Below, one piece after another: positions 1-7,467 of a stretch of DNA of 13,592 bases. Source of the stretch: an uncultured Parabacteroides sp. (GTDB lineage Bacteria > Bacteroidota > Bacteroidia > Bacteroidales > Tannerellaceae); assembly GCA_934718155.1 (NCBI GenBank), contig CAKUZF010000054.1:1-13592 (forward strand), in the 5' to 3' direction. Made by a program: the position numbers and the translations under genes. The notes below the pieces were generated by a model. The model did no database searches. It saw nothing but the letters and a program-made list of their open reading frames with translations, and was not told the origin of the DNA. Positions within the stretch are counted from its first letter, which is position 1; each line of letters starts with the position of its first letter.

Positions 1-2
1 AA

Positions 3-92
3 ATCGAGTAGGTCGGGAAACAAAAGTTTTCTGACCTACTTTCGTTTCCTTTCCTCTCACACCACCGTACGTGCCGTTCGGCATACGGCGGT
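3..92 (-). ncRNA. Group II intron domains V and VI
   Basis: On the minus strand, 92-61 folds as the catalytic domain V hairpin: ACCGCCGTATGCCG, then an AACG turn, then GCACGTACGGTGGT. It carries the CGC triad typical of IIC introns rather than AGC. The linker GTGTGAGAGG follows. Domain VI is then visible as an 8-bp perfect stem (AGTAGGTC at 40-33 with GACCTACT at 14-7) capped by a small AAAC/GTTT stem. The terminal CGAT near bases 6-3 fits an intron ending in AY. An A seven bases from that end is a possible branch point. Domain V begins directly after the maturase stop codon. Confidence 0.85.
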
Positions 93-1373
93 TTAATTTG
101 TTTTCAAAGAATGTCTAATCTCATAATAGTCAAGGCAACTGACTAAGCCTCTGCGTGTCAGCACTTCTTTCGATATTGCTCTTGATACACAGGTGCGTCT
201 TACCATCCATTCGTAACGGTCGCCACAATAGGCGGTGAGTTTTGCCAAGTCGTTGTCTATTCCAAGTTTACGCAGTCCCCATGCCCGCTTTTGTGGTGTC
301 TTCCATTGCTTCCATATCACCTTGCGTAACATCGTGCGCAGATGTTCATCTATCTTTTCCATCTTACACTTCATGGCTCCTATAGAGAAGTAGTTTATCC
401 ATCCGCGTATGACATAGTTCAGCAAGGTTATACGTTCCGTCATGGATAGGCTCCACGAGCGTTTACATAGCTTCTTGAGTTTGCGTTGGAACTTTTGCAT
501 TGAAGTCTCATGCGGTCGTGCCGTCCATTGTTTCGTCTGAGGTGACTTATAGAAACCAAAGCCGAGGTATTTGAGTTTACTCGGTCGGCAGACGTGTGTT
601 TTGGTGGCATTGACTTTGAGGCCGAGGACTCGCTCTATCCATTTAGTGATTGAGTGCATAACTCGTTTCGCACTCGCTTCGCTCGATACCGCTATTACGC
701 AGTCATCGGCATAGCGTACATATCGCAAACCTCGGCGCACTAACTCCTTATCAAGTTCATTGAGCATCACATTACTCAGCAACGGCGAGAGATTGCCACC
801 CTGCGGTGTGCCGAGTTCAGTAGCCTCGTACATCCCGTTTTCCATTACTCCCGATTTGAGATACTTGCGTATCAGACTTTCGGTGTCGGGGTCGCGGATT
901 ACTCGGCCTACGTAACTCATCAGCTTATCCTGCGGTACATTGTCGAAGAATTTTTCCAGGTCTATGTCCACTATCCATTCCGCTCCATCGTTGAGGTATT
1001 CCAAGAGTTTGAGCACGGCATGTTCACAGCTCCTGCTTGGGCGAAAGCCGTAACTGTTTTCTTGGAACTCTGCCTCAAATATAGGTGTGAGGACTTGGAC
1101 TATTGACTGTTGAAGCGTTCGGTCAACTACCGTAGGAATACCGAGCTTGCGCACTCCGCCATTGGGCTTGGGTATCTCTACACGCCTCACCGGCGCCGGT
1201 TTATAGCTCCGTTCAATGATTGACTGCCTGATACTCTCCCAATTCGCATTCATGTAGTCGCGTAGATCTTCGACTTTCATACCATCTATACCTGCCGCGC
1301 CTTGATTGGCTACGACACGGTTCAATGCTTCGCGCACATTGTCCTTGGAGAGAATCTTCTCGATTAGTTTCAT
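93..1373 (-). CDS. ltrA: Group II intron maturase / reverse transcriptase
   Basis: A 426-residue intron-encoded protein that helps the intron RNA fold and splice and copies it into DNA at new sites. The N-terminal RT0/RT1 region has PVRRVEIPKPNGGVRKLGIP (61-80). NSYGFRPSRS lies at 106-115 and the catalytic DIDLEKFFD block at 136-144. LGTPQGGNLSPLLSN lies at 187-201 and the active-site YADD at 221-224. The maturase (X) region runs from about 290 to 350 and includes RGWINYF (323-329). The conserved tail RRGLVSCLDYY (407-417) follows. There is no HNH endonuclease domain after X, as expected for compact IIC proteins, which usually exploit single-stranded or replicating targets. The ATG at 1373 follows a GGAAG ribosome-binding-like stretch. 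The stop lies against domain V. No frameshift or missing catalytic residue is seen. Confidence 0.95.
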   Translation of the reverse strand: MKLIEKILSKDNVREALNRVVANQGAAGIDGMKVEDLRDYMNANWESIRQSIIERSYKPAPVRRVEIPKPNGGVRKLGIPTVVDRTLQQSIVQVLTPIFEAEFQENSYGFRPSRSCEHAVLKLLEYLNDGAEWIVDIDLEKFFDNVPQDKLMSYVGRVIRDPDTESLIRKYLKSGVMENGMYEATELGTPQGGNLSPLLSNVMLNELDKELVRRGLRYVRYADDCVIAVSSEASAKRVMHSITKWIERVLGLKVNATKTHVCRPSKLKYLGFGFYKSPQTKQWTARPHETSMQKFQRKLKKLCKRSWSLSMTERITLLNYVIRGWINYFSIGAMKCKMEKIDEHLRTMLRKVIWKQWKTPQKRAWGLRKLGIDNDLAKLTAYCGDRYEWMVRRTCVSRAISKEVLTRRGLVSCLDYYEIRHSLKTN

Positions 1374-1875
1374 CTTCCGTCTTTCTTAATTTCCGCTTCC
1401 GATGGATTTGATACTTAGCTCTGCGAGGTCAACTTCATTTACGTTTCAGCCGTTGCCTTTCGTCAGTAAGTCGCATCGGAACATACATTCTTGATTAACG
1501 CTACAAATTATTCGGCCCTTCGCCTTGTCCTTCGCGAGAACGGCTACTTCGGCCTCTGCTGACTCCTCGGCATTCGTTGTTACTATCCGTAGGCGGACTG
1601 CCGAGGCCTCGCGGGATAAGTCATACATCTTTCATCGTTTACCTGCCTAATTTACGAATCAAGGTTACGGTTGCCTTTAGGAACTTCACTGTCTTCGGCC
1701 AGCTTGTCCGCTTGATACGCCTTCGTATTAGATTTCTGTTCGTCAGGCCACGATTTCGCTATTGCTTCTTCTCTCCCAAGCGTCACCACTCGAAACTTGC
1801 AAGTCGCTTTGGGGTTCATCGGCAACTATGCCCCACATGGACTTTCACCACAGATGTATGACATGCCCGTCATAC
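1374..1875 (-). ncRNA. Group II intron 5' ribozyme region (domains I-IV)
   Basis: These 502 bases hold no convincing gene and are read as the 5' catalytic RNA upstream of the maturase. The first bases (GTATGACGGGCATG) and the following GGTGAAAGTCC box match the layout of domain I in IIC introns. A GTATCAAGCGGAC stretch near 1715 and a GGCAACCGTAACC stretch near 1665 also occur in the expected order. Short frames of 60 and 94 codons here have no protein-like features and are taken as chance. Individual domain borders would need a covariance-model fold. Confidence 0.8.
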
Positions 1876-1876
1876 C

Positions 1877-1922
1877 AAAAAAGGGAGAGGAGCACCGCAG
1901 CATAGCGGCACCCCTCTCCCTT
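1877..1922 (-). terminator. Intrinsic terminator of the nigD-like gene and intron target
   Basis: On the minus strand AAGGGAGAGG (1922-1913) pairs perfectly over 10 bp with CCTCTCCCTT (1890-1881). An inner CCGC/GCGG pair surrounds a short loop. A run of T continues to 1877, then G and the intron start. It lies 32 bases after the lipoprotein stop codon. A strong stem plus a U-run is the standard rho-independent form. Confidence 0.92.
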
Positions 1923-1954
1923 CAAGGGATCTATATTCGATATTATGTATTGAG

Positions 1955-2722
1955 TTAGTTCATGTCTGCCATGTTGGAAACTCCGCTCGTATCTTTCTGA
2001 AGCTCCGTCTTATAGAGCGCGGTCTTGTCTGAGTTATACTTCACGACGAAGGTCTTGTCGCCCTCGAAAGTCTTCACCTTCACACGCAGCTCAACGGTTT
2101 TCCCTTGCGTGTCGGGCAGCGAAGAGAGATTGAAAGCCACTCGCCCAGCTCCGGAGGTATAAGAGGGATCGTCGAACGCATTATGACGGAACTCCAAGGC
2201 GTAAGGATCCTTCTCGGCATCCGTTTGGATCAGGTTGATAAAGTGGGCCTTCTTTCCTCCCCAATTGGTGACGAAATACACGTTCAAGTAGCCATCGCCC
2301 ACCCAGATGCTCTTCTCGTTGGGGATGCTGACAGGCGACGTGCCATAGATGGAGTCGTTCTCCATCCCCTTGTTGGGAGCGATCGGCTTGGTCAGGATGT
2401 CATGAATCGCATTCACCTTCACATAGTAGGCGTAGCCGCCCAAGTTGCTCTGTGTTGAATCGCCCAGGATGGTGAAGTTGACGAAAGCGCGCTGATCAGC
2501 CTTAGGCTTATAGCCGGGATAGTTGGTGGCGGCGGGCCACATCGTATCACCGCCATCAAGGCGCAAATAATAGCTATCTCCCCCTTGGGGAACCACAGTC
2601 GCGACAGCCACCCACATGTCGTCCAACGAATAGTTGTCGTCGTCATCGTTCAAACAAGATGGCAACAGAAAAGCGAGGCAAGCCACAAGGGCTAACGAAA
2701 ACAGGTTTCTTACATTCTTCAT
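1955..2722 (-). CDS. NigD-like outer-membrane-associated lipoprotein
   Basis: A 255-residue predicted lipoprotein. The signal peptide (about 1-22) ends in the lipobox LPSC, making Cys23 the lipidated residue. Cys-Leu-Asn-Asp-Asp-Asp-Asp follows, and acidic residues after the Cys suit surface export in Bacteroidota. The body fits the NigD-like layout: an OB-like N-terminal domain (about 36-108, beginning DDMWVAVATVVPQG) and a beta-sandwich C-terminal domain (about 120-235, with VGDGYLNVYFVTNWGG and alternating strands near the end). NigD was named from a bacteriocin cluster of Prevotella nigrescens. Homologues are widespread in Bacteroidales and their function is unknown. The gene follows lpxB after 91 bases and has its own strong Shine-Dalgarno site and terminator. 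No bacteriocin genes are nearby, so that role should not be assumed. Confidence 0.85.
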   Translation of the reverse strand: MKNVRNLFSLALVACLAFLLPSCLNDDDDNYSLDDMWVAVATVVPQGGDSYYLRLDGGDTMWPAATNYPGYKPKADQRAFVNFTILGDSTQSNLGGYAYYVKVNAIHDILTKPIAPNKGMENDSIYGTSPVSIPNEKSIWVGDGYLNVYFVTNWGGKKAHFINLIQTDAEKDPYALEFRHNAFDDPSYTSGAGRVAFNLSSLPDTQGKTVELRVKVKTFEGDKTFVVKYNSDKTALYKTELQKDTSGVSNMADMN

Positions 2723-2731
2723 AGGAATTAA

Positions 2732-2738
2732 TCTCCTT
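2732..2738 (-). promoter_or_regulatory. Strong Shine-Dalgarno site of the nigD-like gene
   Basis: AAGGAGA on the minus strand lies 9 bases before the ATG at 2722. Most other starts in this window lack such a site, as is normal in Bacteroidota, so this one stands out. It supports the chosen start and suggests efficient translation independent of the upstream genes. Confidence 0.65.
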
Positions 2739-2813
2739 TCATTATTTTAGATGTTCTATGAAAGAAGATGCAATTAGACGGGAAACGCTGCAATAAGCCG
2801 TCAGAAAAAAATG

Positions 2814-3959
2814 TTAACGCTGCGTCAACCTAAGCGCCTGTACCATTTGCCGAGCGGCCCGCTGCGAAGCGCCCGGGGCACCAAGCAGCTGAATCACCTC
2901 GTCGTAGCCGTCAAGCATGCGCTGCCTATAGGCCGCATCGCGCAAGATGCGGGTCAGCTCTTCGCGGATGCTCACCTCGGAGAAACGAGCGCCAAACAGC
3001 TCTTGCACGACCTCTCGCCCCGCGATCAGATTGACCAACGAGATAAAGGGCGTATGGAAGAAATGCTTGAAAACGAAAGAGGCCAACCGACCAGCAACCA
3101 CATAATAGCAAACCACCTGAGGCACCCGGAAAAGCGCCGTCTCCAGCGTGGCTGTACCCGAGGTAACCAATGCAACATCGCTATGCGACAACAAGGCATA
3201 GGTCTGCCCGAAAACAATCCGCACCGAGGCATCGCCCAGATAGGGGGCATAATAGTCGGGAGATAGACCCGGCGCACCCGCTATCACAGGTTGATAATCG
3301 GGAAAGGCAGCCGCCACACGCAGCATGGTGGGAAGATTGTCGTGAATCTCCTGCTTCCGGCTGCCCGACAAGAGCGCCAAGATCGGACGCTCGCTCGCTA
3401 ACCCGGCGGCCTGGCAGAAATCCGTGCGCTCGACTGCCTCGTGTGCTCGAAAGGCTGCAACCGCATCGACCGACGGATTGCCCACATAACTGACGGGATA
3501 ATGCAGCCGCTCGAAGAAAGCCGGCTCGAAAGGCAAGATGCAAAACATCTTATCCACATAGCGGCGGAAATCCTTGATGCGATACTGCTTCCAGGCCCAG
3601 ATCTTCGGAGAGATATAATAGTAGACCGGCAATCCGAGCTGTCGCTTCACATACTTGGCGATCTTCAGGTTAAAGCCTGGATAGTCGATCAAGATCACGA
3701 CATCGGGCTGATAGCTACGAATGTCGTCCTGGCAGAGACGCATGTTGCGCAAGATGGTGCCCAAGTTGCGCAACACGGGGATAATCCCCATAAACGCCAT
3801 CTCGCAATAATGCTTCACCAGCGTGCCGCCCACGGCCGCCATCAAGTCGCCACCCAGGAAACGGAAGTCGGCTTGCGGATCCTCCGTCAGCAGCGCCTTC
3901 ATCAAGTTGGAGGCGTGCAAATCGCCCGAGGCCTCTCCGGCAATCAGATAGTATCGCAT
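2814..3959 (-). CDS. lpxB: Lipid-A-disaccharide synthase
   Basis: A GT19 glycosyltransferase of 381 residues, close to the roughly 382 of E. coli LpxB. It joins UDP-2,3-diacylglucosamine to lipid X (2,3-diacylglucosamine-1-phosphate) to form the disaccharide core of lipid A, acting as a peripheral protein on the inner face of the inner membrane. Visible family motifs are the N-terminal GEASGD (8-13), VVILIDYPGFN (87-97), YYISPKIWAW (114-123), the nucleotide-sugar site LLSGSRKQEI (196-205) and TSGTATLETAL (266-276). The ATG at 3959 starts 5 bp after the surE stop, implying co-transcription and probably translational coupling. No defect is seen. Confidence 0.96.
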   Translation of the reverse strand: MRYYLIAGEASGDLHASNLMKALLTEDPQADFRFLGGDLMAAVGGTLVKHYCEMAFMGIIPVLRNLGTILRNMRLCQDDIRSYQPDVVILIDYPGFNLKIAKYVKRQLGLPVYYYISPKIWAWKQYRIKDFRRYVDKMFCILPFEPAFFERLHYPVSYVGNPSVDAVAAFRAHEAVERTDFCQAAGLASERPILALLSGSRKQEIHDNLPTMLRVAAAFPDYQPVIAGAPGLSPDYYAPYLGDASVRIVFGQTYALLSHSDVALVTSGTATLETALFRVPQVVCYYVVAGRLASFVFKHFFHTPFISLVNLIAGREVVQELFGARFSEVSIREELTRILRDAAYRQRMLDGYDEVIQLLGAPGASQRAARQMVQALRLTQR

Positions 3960-3964
3960 ACGGA

Positions 3965-4741
3965 TTAGAGATTCCAGTCGCGAAGCGTGTTCATAAACTC
4001 ATAGTCGGTCACGTCGATCTTGCAGGGCACCAACGAAGCGTAGCCACTATCCAGCGCCAACACATCATTCTCGGGATGGATGGGCTTGGCACTCTCGAAG
4101 TCGCCCGTCAGCCAGAAGACGGGTTCGCCACTCGGGTTCTGCGCACGCATGAACTCACGCACCCAGCGGCCATCGGCCTGACGGCAAACCTTTACGCCCT
4201 TCACATGGTCGGTCTTCGGCACGTTAAGGTTCAAGTAGGTGCCATGGGGCAGGCCCTCGCGCAACACGCGACGAGCCAACATGCGCCCTAAGCGGCAACA
4301 CTCCGTGAAGTCGGCATCCGCATGATGATCGAGCAGCGAGACACCTATCGAGGGAATGTCGAAAATGCAGCCCTCGATGGCGGCGCCCATCGTGCCCGAA
4401 TAGTTCACGCAGATAGCCATATTGCCGCCATGATTGATACCCGACACCAACAGGTCGGGCTGGCGATCGAGGATCTCATTGAGCGCCAACTTGACGCAAT
4501 CGACCGGTGTGCCCGTGCAGCTATAGACAGTCAACCCAGGTTCTTCCTTGATCAACTTATATTTGATGGGAATCAGCGAAGTGATCGCACTGGCCATACC
4601 CGAACGAGCCCCATCGGGTGCGAACACCACCAAGTCGCCCAGCTCACGCAGGCATTCCACCAACTCATTTATACCTTTCGCTTGATAGCCGTCGTCGTTC
4701 GTAATCAGGATCAACGGACGTTCATTCTGTTGCGTTGCCAT
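3965..4741 (-). CDS. surE: 5'/3'-nucleotidase SurE
   Basis: A metal-dependent cytosolic phosphatase (258 residues) that dephosphorylates nucleoside 5'- and 3'-monophosphates; some homologues also cleave short polyphosphate. The metal site begins with NDDG (15-18). Ser47 lies in PDGARSGMASAIT, equivalent to the usual PDxxxSG segment. GTPVDCVKLAL and SGINHGGNMA...YSGTMGAAIEG are the remaining signature blocks. It starts 6 bp after the MATE stop and ends 5 bp before lpxB. A surE-lpxB pair is, to my knowledge, a recurring neighbourhood in Bacteroidota, although no shared pathway explains it. All catalytic positions that I can recognise are present. Confidence 0.95.
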   Translation of the reverse strand: MATQQNERPLILITNDDGYQAKGINELVECLRELGDLVVFAPDGARSGMASAITSLIPIKYKLIKEEPGLTVYSCTGTPVDCVKLALNEILDRQPDLLVSGINHGGNMAICVNYSGTMGAAIEGCIFDIPSIGVSLLDHHADADFTECCRLGRMLARRVLREGLPHGTYLNLNVPKTDHVKGVKVCRQADGRWVREFMRAQNPSGEPVFWLTGDFESAKPIHPENDVLALDSGYASLVPCKIDVTDYEFMNTLRDWNL

Positions 4742-4747
4742 ATTCTT

Positions 4748-6082
4748 CTATTCTTTTTCCTTCGCAAAGGTAATGATTTTATACCAAACAAAGAGGACGA
4801 CTCCTTTCAGCATGCTGCTGAGACTGATCGCCCACCAAACACCAACCACGCCCATTCCTGCGCCTGCCAGCACCATCGCCAACGGGATGCGGACAATATT
4901 GAAGACAATGCTGATGATGGCCGGCGGAAGCGTGCGGCCCGTGCCATAGAAAACGCCCTGCGTAGAGATCTCGACCATCATCAGGATCATGGAGTAGCCA
5001 TCGATACGCAAGAAGACTCCACCCGCCTCGTAGGCGGCCTGCTCCGGAACGATCACCGAGAAGATCTCGCTGCCATAAAACACAAACAGGAAAGTCACCA
5101 ATGCGCCGATCAGCATCGTCATGCGAAGGGTCAGGCCATAAGCGCACTGAATGCGATCGGCTCGGCGAGCCGCATGGTTCTGCGCCGTAAACGCGCTCAA
5201 TGCCGTGCTGAAACCCTGCGAGGTGTTCCAAGCGATGGCCTCCATCTGGCCGCCCGCCGTCAGTGTCATCAAGCCAATGTGTCCGCCATAGGTCGAGGCC
5301 GCTCGCCCCATCAGCAGGTTGATGATGGCAAAAAAGCTGTTGAGCAGAGCCACGGGAAGACCCAAGCGCAGGATGCGCATCGTGTAGTTTGCCTTCAGGC
5401 GGGTAAAGAACGAGAAGCCGCCAAAAAGCGGCTTACGCACCTTGAGCTGATAGACGAAGAGCGCACAAACCACGGCCTCCGAGATCCAGGTAGCCCAAGC
5501 AGCACCCGCCGTTCCCCAACCAAGCACAAAGATGAAAAGCGGATCGAGCAGCATGTTGAGAAGCAATCCCAAGCCACTGATGTAGAAGGGAATCTTGCTC
5601 AGTCCTGCGGCATTGTGTATGCCTGTGAAGGCCGCACAAAGAAAGATAAAGGGGAAAGCCGTAGCGACAATGCGCAAATACTCGACCGCATTCAGCGTAA
5701 TAGACTGCTCCAGCTTGTAGAGCCCGATGATTGGGTGGGCCAAGCCAAACAGCAGCGCACCCCAACATAAAGCAATGAGCAACGAGAGGGTTAAGTTGTG
5801 CGACGCATATGCGCAAGCGTCGGAGGTGTTGCGCGCCCCGATGCTTTGCCCCACGCCCACTTCCGAGCCTACCTTATTTAAATAGGAAAGAGAGTTGGTC
5901 ATCCATGTCAGGATGCCCACCGCACCGATAGCCGCCACCGCCTCGCTGCCCAAGCGTCCAACCCAAGCCATGTCGGTCAGGCTGTAGGCCATCTGTATAA
6001 AGGAGGTACCCATAATCGGCATAGCCAGCTGAAACAGCTGCTTGCCAATCGCGCCCTCCGTTAGGTCTTTCGCACCAATCAC
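4748..6082 (-). CDS. MATE-family multidrug/Na+ antiporter
   Basis: A 444-residue inner-membrane exporter with the two-bundle, twelve-helix MATE layout, expected to exchange drugs or metabolites for H+ or Na+. The N-terminal half shows the MATE signature: MPIMGTSFIQMAYSLTD (21-37), VGRLGSEAVAAIG (41-53) and GQSIGARN (78-85). Many glycine-rich hydrophobic segments continue to the C-terminus, ending with KIITFAKEKE. The start is GTG at 6082. An in-frame TAG lies two codons upstream and the next Met is inside helix 1, so GTG is the only credible start. The substrate cannot be read from sequence. It begins the tight run MATE-surE-lpxB and follows the purT terminator, so a promoter probably lies in 6083-6107 or transcription reads through the hairpin. 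Confidence 0.92.
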   Translation of the reverse strand: MIGAKDLTEGAIGKQLFQLAMPIMGTSFIQMAYSLTDMAWVGRLGSEAVAAIGAVGILTWMTNSLSYLNKVGSEVGVGQSIGARNTSDACAYASHNLTLSLLIALCWGALLFGLAHPIIGLYKLEQSITLNAVEYLRIVATAFPFIFLCAAFTGIHNAAGLSKIPFYISGLGLLLNMLLDPLFIFVLGWGTAGAAWATWISEAVVCALFVYQLKVRKPLFGGFSFFTRLKANYTMRILRLGLPVALLNSFFAIINLLMGRAASTYGGHIGLMTLTAGGQMEAIAWNTSQGFSTALSAFTAQNHAARRADRIQCAYGLTLRMTMLIGALVTFLFVFYGSEIFSVIVPEQAAYEAGGVFLRIDGYSMILMMVEISTQGVFYGTGRTLPPAIISIVFNIVRIPLAMVLAGAGMGVVGVWWAISLSSMLKGVVLFVWYKIITFAKEKE

Positions 6083-6100
6083 AATCTAATCAAATACTAT

Positions 6101-6150
6101 AAAAGAAGGGTCTTGAATGCGCCGATTGGTTTCGGCCGCATTCAAGACCC
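6101..6150 (-). terminator. Intrinsic terminator after purT
   Basis: A 14-bp perfect inverted repeat, GGGTCTTGAATGCG (6108-6121) with CGCATTCAAGACCC (6137-6150), is extended by an inner CCGA/TCGG pair around a small loop. On the minus strand it is followed by TTCTTTTATAG. It lies 12 bases beyond the purT stop and about 25 bases before the MATE GTG start. It should separate purT from the MATE-surE-lpxB unit. Confidence 0.88.
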
Positions 6151-6162
6151 CACGTCAATATT

Positions 6163-7344
6163 CTATAATTCTACGATCAGCTCCTTCATCATCTCGCCCG
6201 TCTTGCGGCGTGCGTCGGCCACGTCTAAGCCACGGGCCAAGAGAACTCCCATGCGGCGGTGTCCGTGCACCTCCGGCTTACCGAAGAAGCGCATCTGCGT
6301 GTCTGGCTGCGCCAGCACCTTATCTAAGTTGCCAACGGCCAACTGCTTGCTGTCGCCCTCCACCACGATCGCACGTGAAGCTCCTGCTCCATGGAAAGCG
6401 ATGTTAGGAATAGGCAAGCCCAACACAGCGCGCGCATGCAAAGCAAATTGCGAGAGGTCTTGCGTGATCATCGTCACCATGCCCGTGTCGTGCGGACGGG
6501 GAGAAACCTCGCTGAAGATCACCTCGTCGCCCTTCACAAACAGCTCCACGCCGAAGATGCCTCTTCCGCCCAAAGCCTCGGTGATCTTGCCCGCGATCTC
6601 ACGTGCCTTCGCCTTCGCCACCTCGCTCATCGCCTGCGGCTGCCAAGACTCACGATAGTCGCCATCCACCTGCACGTGGCCAACCGGCTCCAGGAAAGAG
6701 GTGCCGCCAATGTGGCGAACTGTCAGCTGCGTAATCTCATAGTCGAAGTTCACGAAGCCCTCGACAATCACCTTGCCCGCTCCGGCACGACCGCCTTCCT
6801 GCGCATAATGCCAAGACTTGTCGATGTCTTCCTCGGTGCGAACCACGCTCTGTCCATGGCCGCTTGAGCTCATGATCGGCTTCACGACGCAAGGCATTCC
6901 TATCGCCTTCACGGCCTCCTTAAACTCCTCTTCCGTCTCAGCGAAACGGTAGGGCGAAGTGGGCAAGTCCAGCTCCTCGGCCGCCAAGCGGCGGATTCCC
7001 TCGCGATTCATGGTCAGCCAAGTGGCACGAGCGGTAGGAATCACGTGATAACCCTCCTGCTCCAACTCCATCAGGGTGGTTGTGGCGATAGCCTCCACCT
7101 CGGGCACGATGTAATCGGGCTTCTCCTTCTCGATAACCTCGCGCAAAGCCTTGCCATCGAGCATCGAGATGACATACGAGCGATGCGCCACCTGCATAGC
7201 CGGTGCATTGGCGTAGCGATCTACGGCAATCACCTCAACGCCATAGCGTTGCAACTCAATAACGAACTCTTTACCTAATTCACCTGATCCGCACAGCACG
7301 ACTTTGGTTGCTGTCGGCGACATGGGAGTACCAATTCTAACCAT
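6163..7344 (-). CDS. purT: Formate-dependent GAR transformylase PurT
   Basis: An ATP-grasp enzyme of purine synthesis that uses formate, ATP and 5'-phosphoribosylglycinamide (GAR) to make formyl-GAR, a folate-independent alternative to PurN. With the start placed at ATG 7344 the protein has 393 residues, against 392 in E. coli, and its N-terminus MVRIGTPMSPTATKVV lines up with the E. coli protein. An in-frame TTG four codons upstream (7356) is less likely. Counting from that TTG, motifs are GSGELGKE (23-30), PEVEAI (85-90), the ATP loop SSSGHGQS (163-170), GVELFV (269-274) and the metal/GAR site SEVSPRPHDTGM (282-293). It is the first gene on its side of a divergent promoter region, has its own terminator, and is probably monocistronic. 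No purine operon surrounds it. Confidence 0.95.
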   Translation of the reverse strand: MVRIGTPMSPTATKVVLCGSGELGKEFVIELQRYGVEVIAVDRYANAPAMQVAHRSYVISMLDGKALREVIEKEKPDYIVPEVEAIATTTLMELEQEGYHVIPTARATWLTMNREGIRRLAAEELDLPTSPYRFAETEEEFKEAVKAIGMPCVVKPIMSSSGHGQSVVRTEEDIDKSWHYAQEGGRAGAGKVIVEGFVNFDYEITQLTVRHIGGTSFLEPVGHVQVDGDYRESWQPQAMSEVAKAKAREIAGKITEALGGRGIFGVELFVKGDEVIFSEVSPRPHDTGMVTMITQDLSQFALHARAVLGLPIPNIAFHGAGASRAIVVEGDSKQLAVGNLDKVLAQPDTQMRFFGKPEVHGHRRMGVLLARGLDVADARRKTGEMMKELIVEL

Positions 7345-7378
7345 ATTGTTCTTCAATCTATTGATTCGTTTTATCGGG

Positions 7379-7386
7379 CAAAGATA
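7379..7386 (-). promoter_or_regulatory. Bacteroidota -7 element for purT
   Basis: TATCTTTG on the minus strand matches the Bacteroidota consensus TAnnTTTG. It lies 34 bases upstream of the purT ATG at 7344, giving a short 5' leader. A clear TTG -33 element is not visible at the usual spacing. Confidence 0.7.
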
Positions 7387-7429
7387 CGATTTCTTTCGTT
7401 ATTATCCACCTGTTTCCGATTAGAGTTCC

Positions 7430-7437
7430 TATCTTTG
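7430..7437 (+). promoter_or_regulatory. Bacteroidota -7 element for the glycine-zipper lipoprotein gene
   Basis: The same octamer TATCTTTG occurs here on the plus strand, 30 bases before the ATG at 7468. TGTTT near 7411 lies about where a -33 element would be. The TTG inside this octamer cannot be a start codon if it is the promoter, which settles the start of the next gene. Confidence 0.7.
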
Positions 7438-7467
7438 CGACAATACGGAAACAAAAGCCAAGGAAAG

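Larger units (their letters stand above)
1..1875 (-). mobile_element. Group II intron, IIC type, nearly complete
   Basis: A retroelement that self-splices as RNA and reinserts by target-primed reverse transcription with its encoded maturase. All parts are in order on the minus strand. A 5' end GTATGACGGGCATG (from 1875) resembles the GUGYG start and following GGCAUG of IIC introns. Next come about 500 nt of structured non-coding RNA, then the maturase ORF, then domains V and VI ending close to base 1-3. Domain V and the GTGTGAGAGG linker after it closely resemble those of the Oceanobacillus iheyensis IIC intron as I remember it. The element is about 1.87 kb and less GC-rich than the genes to its right, which fits transfer. 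The exact 3' splice site is uncertain and the 3' exon is outside the window. The ORF is intact, so the copy may be active. Confidence 0.9.

Noticed and set aside
1446..1861. Short frames of 60 and 94 codons inside the intron 5' region
   Set aside because: They overlap structured ribozyme RNA, lack protein-like features and are on conflicting strands.
2761..2813. Promoter for the nigD-like gene in the lpxB-nigD gap
   Set aside because: The gap is AT-rich with TAATTGCA and TTG fragments, but no 8-base match to TAnnTTTG at a convincing distance.
3441..3968. 175-codon plus-strand frame opposite lpxB
   Set aside because: Antisense shadow of a gene with clear LpxB motifs.
4322..5770. 482-codon open frame on the plus strand
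   Set aside because: It is antisense to surE and the MATE gene, both with complete family motifs. Its product is rich in His, Arg and Gln with no domain pattern, typical of a GC-rich shadow frame.
7435..7467. Extended TTG start for the glycine-zipper lipoprotein
   Set aside because: The TTG is part of the -7 promoter element, and the ATG at 7468 has a purine-rich ribosome site and begins a proper signal peptide.
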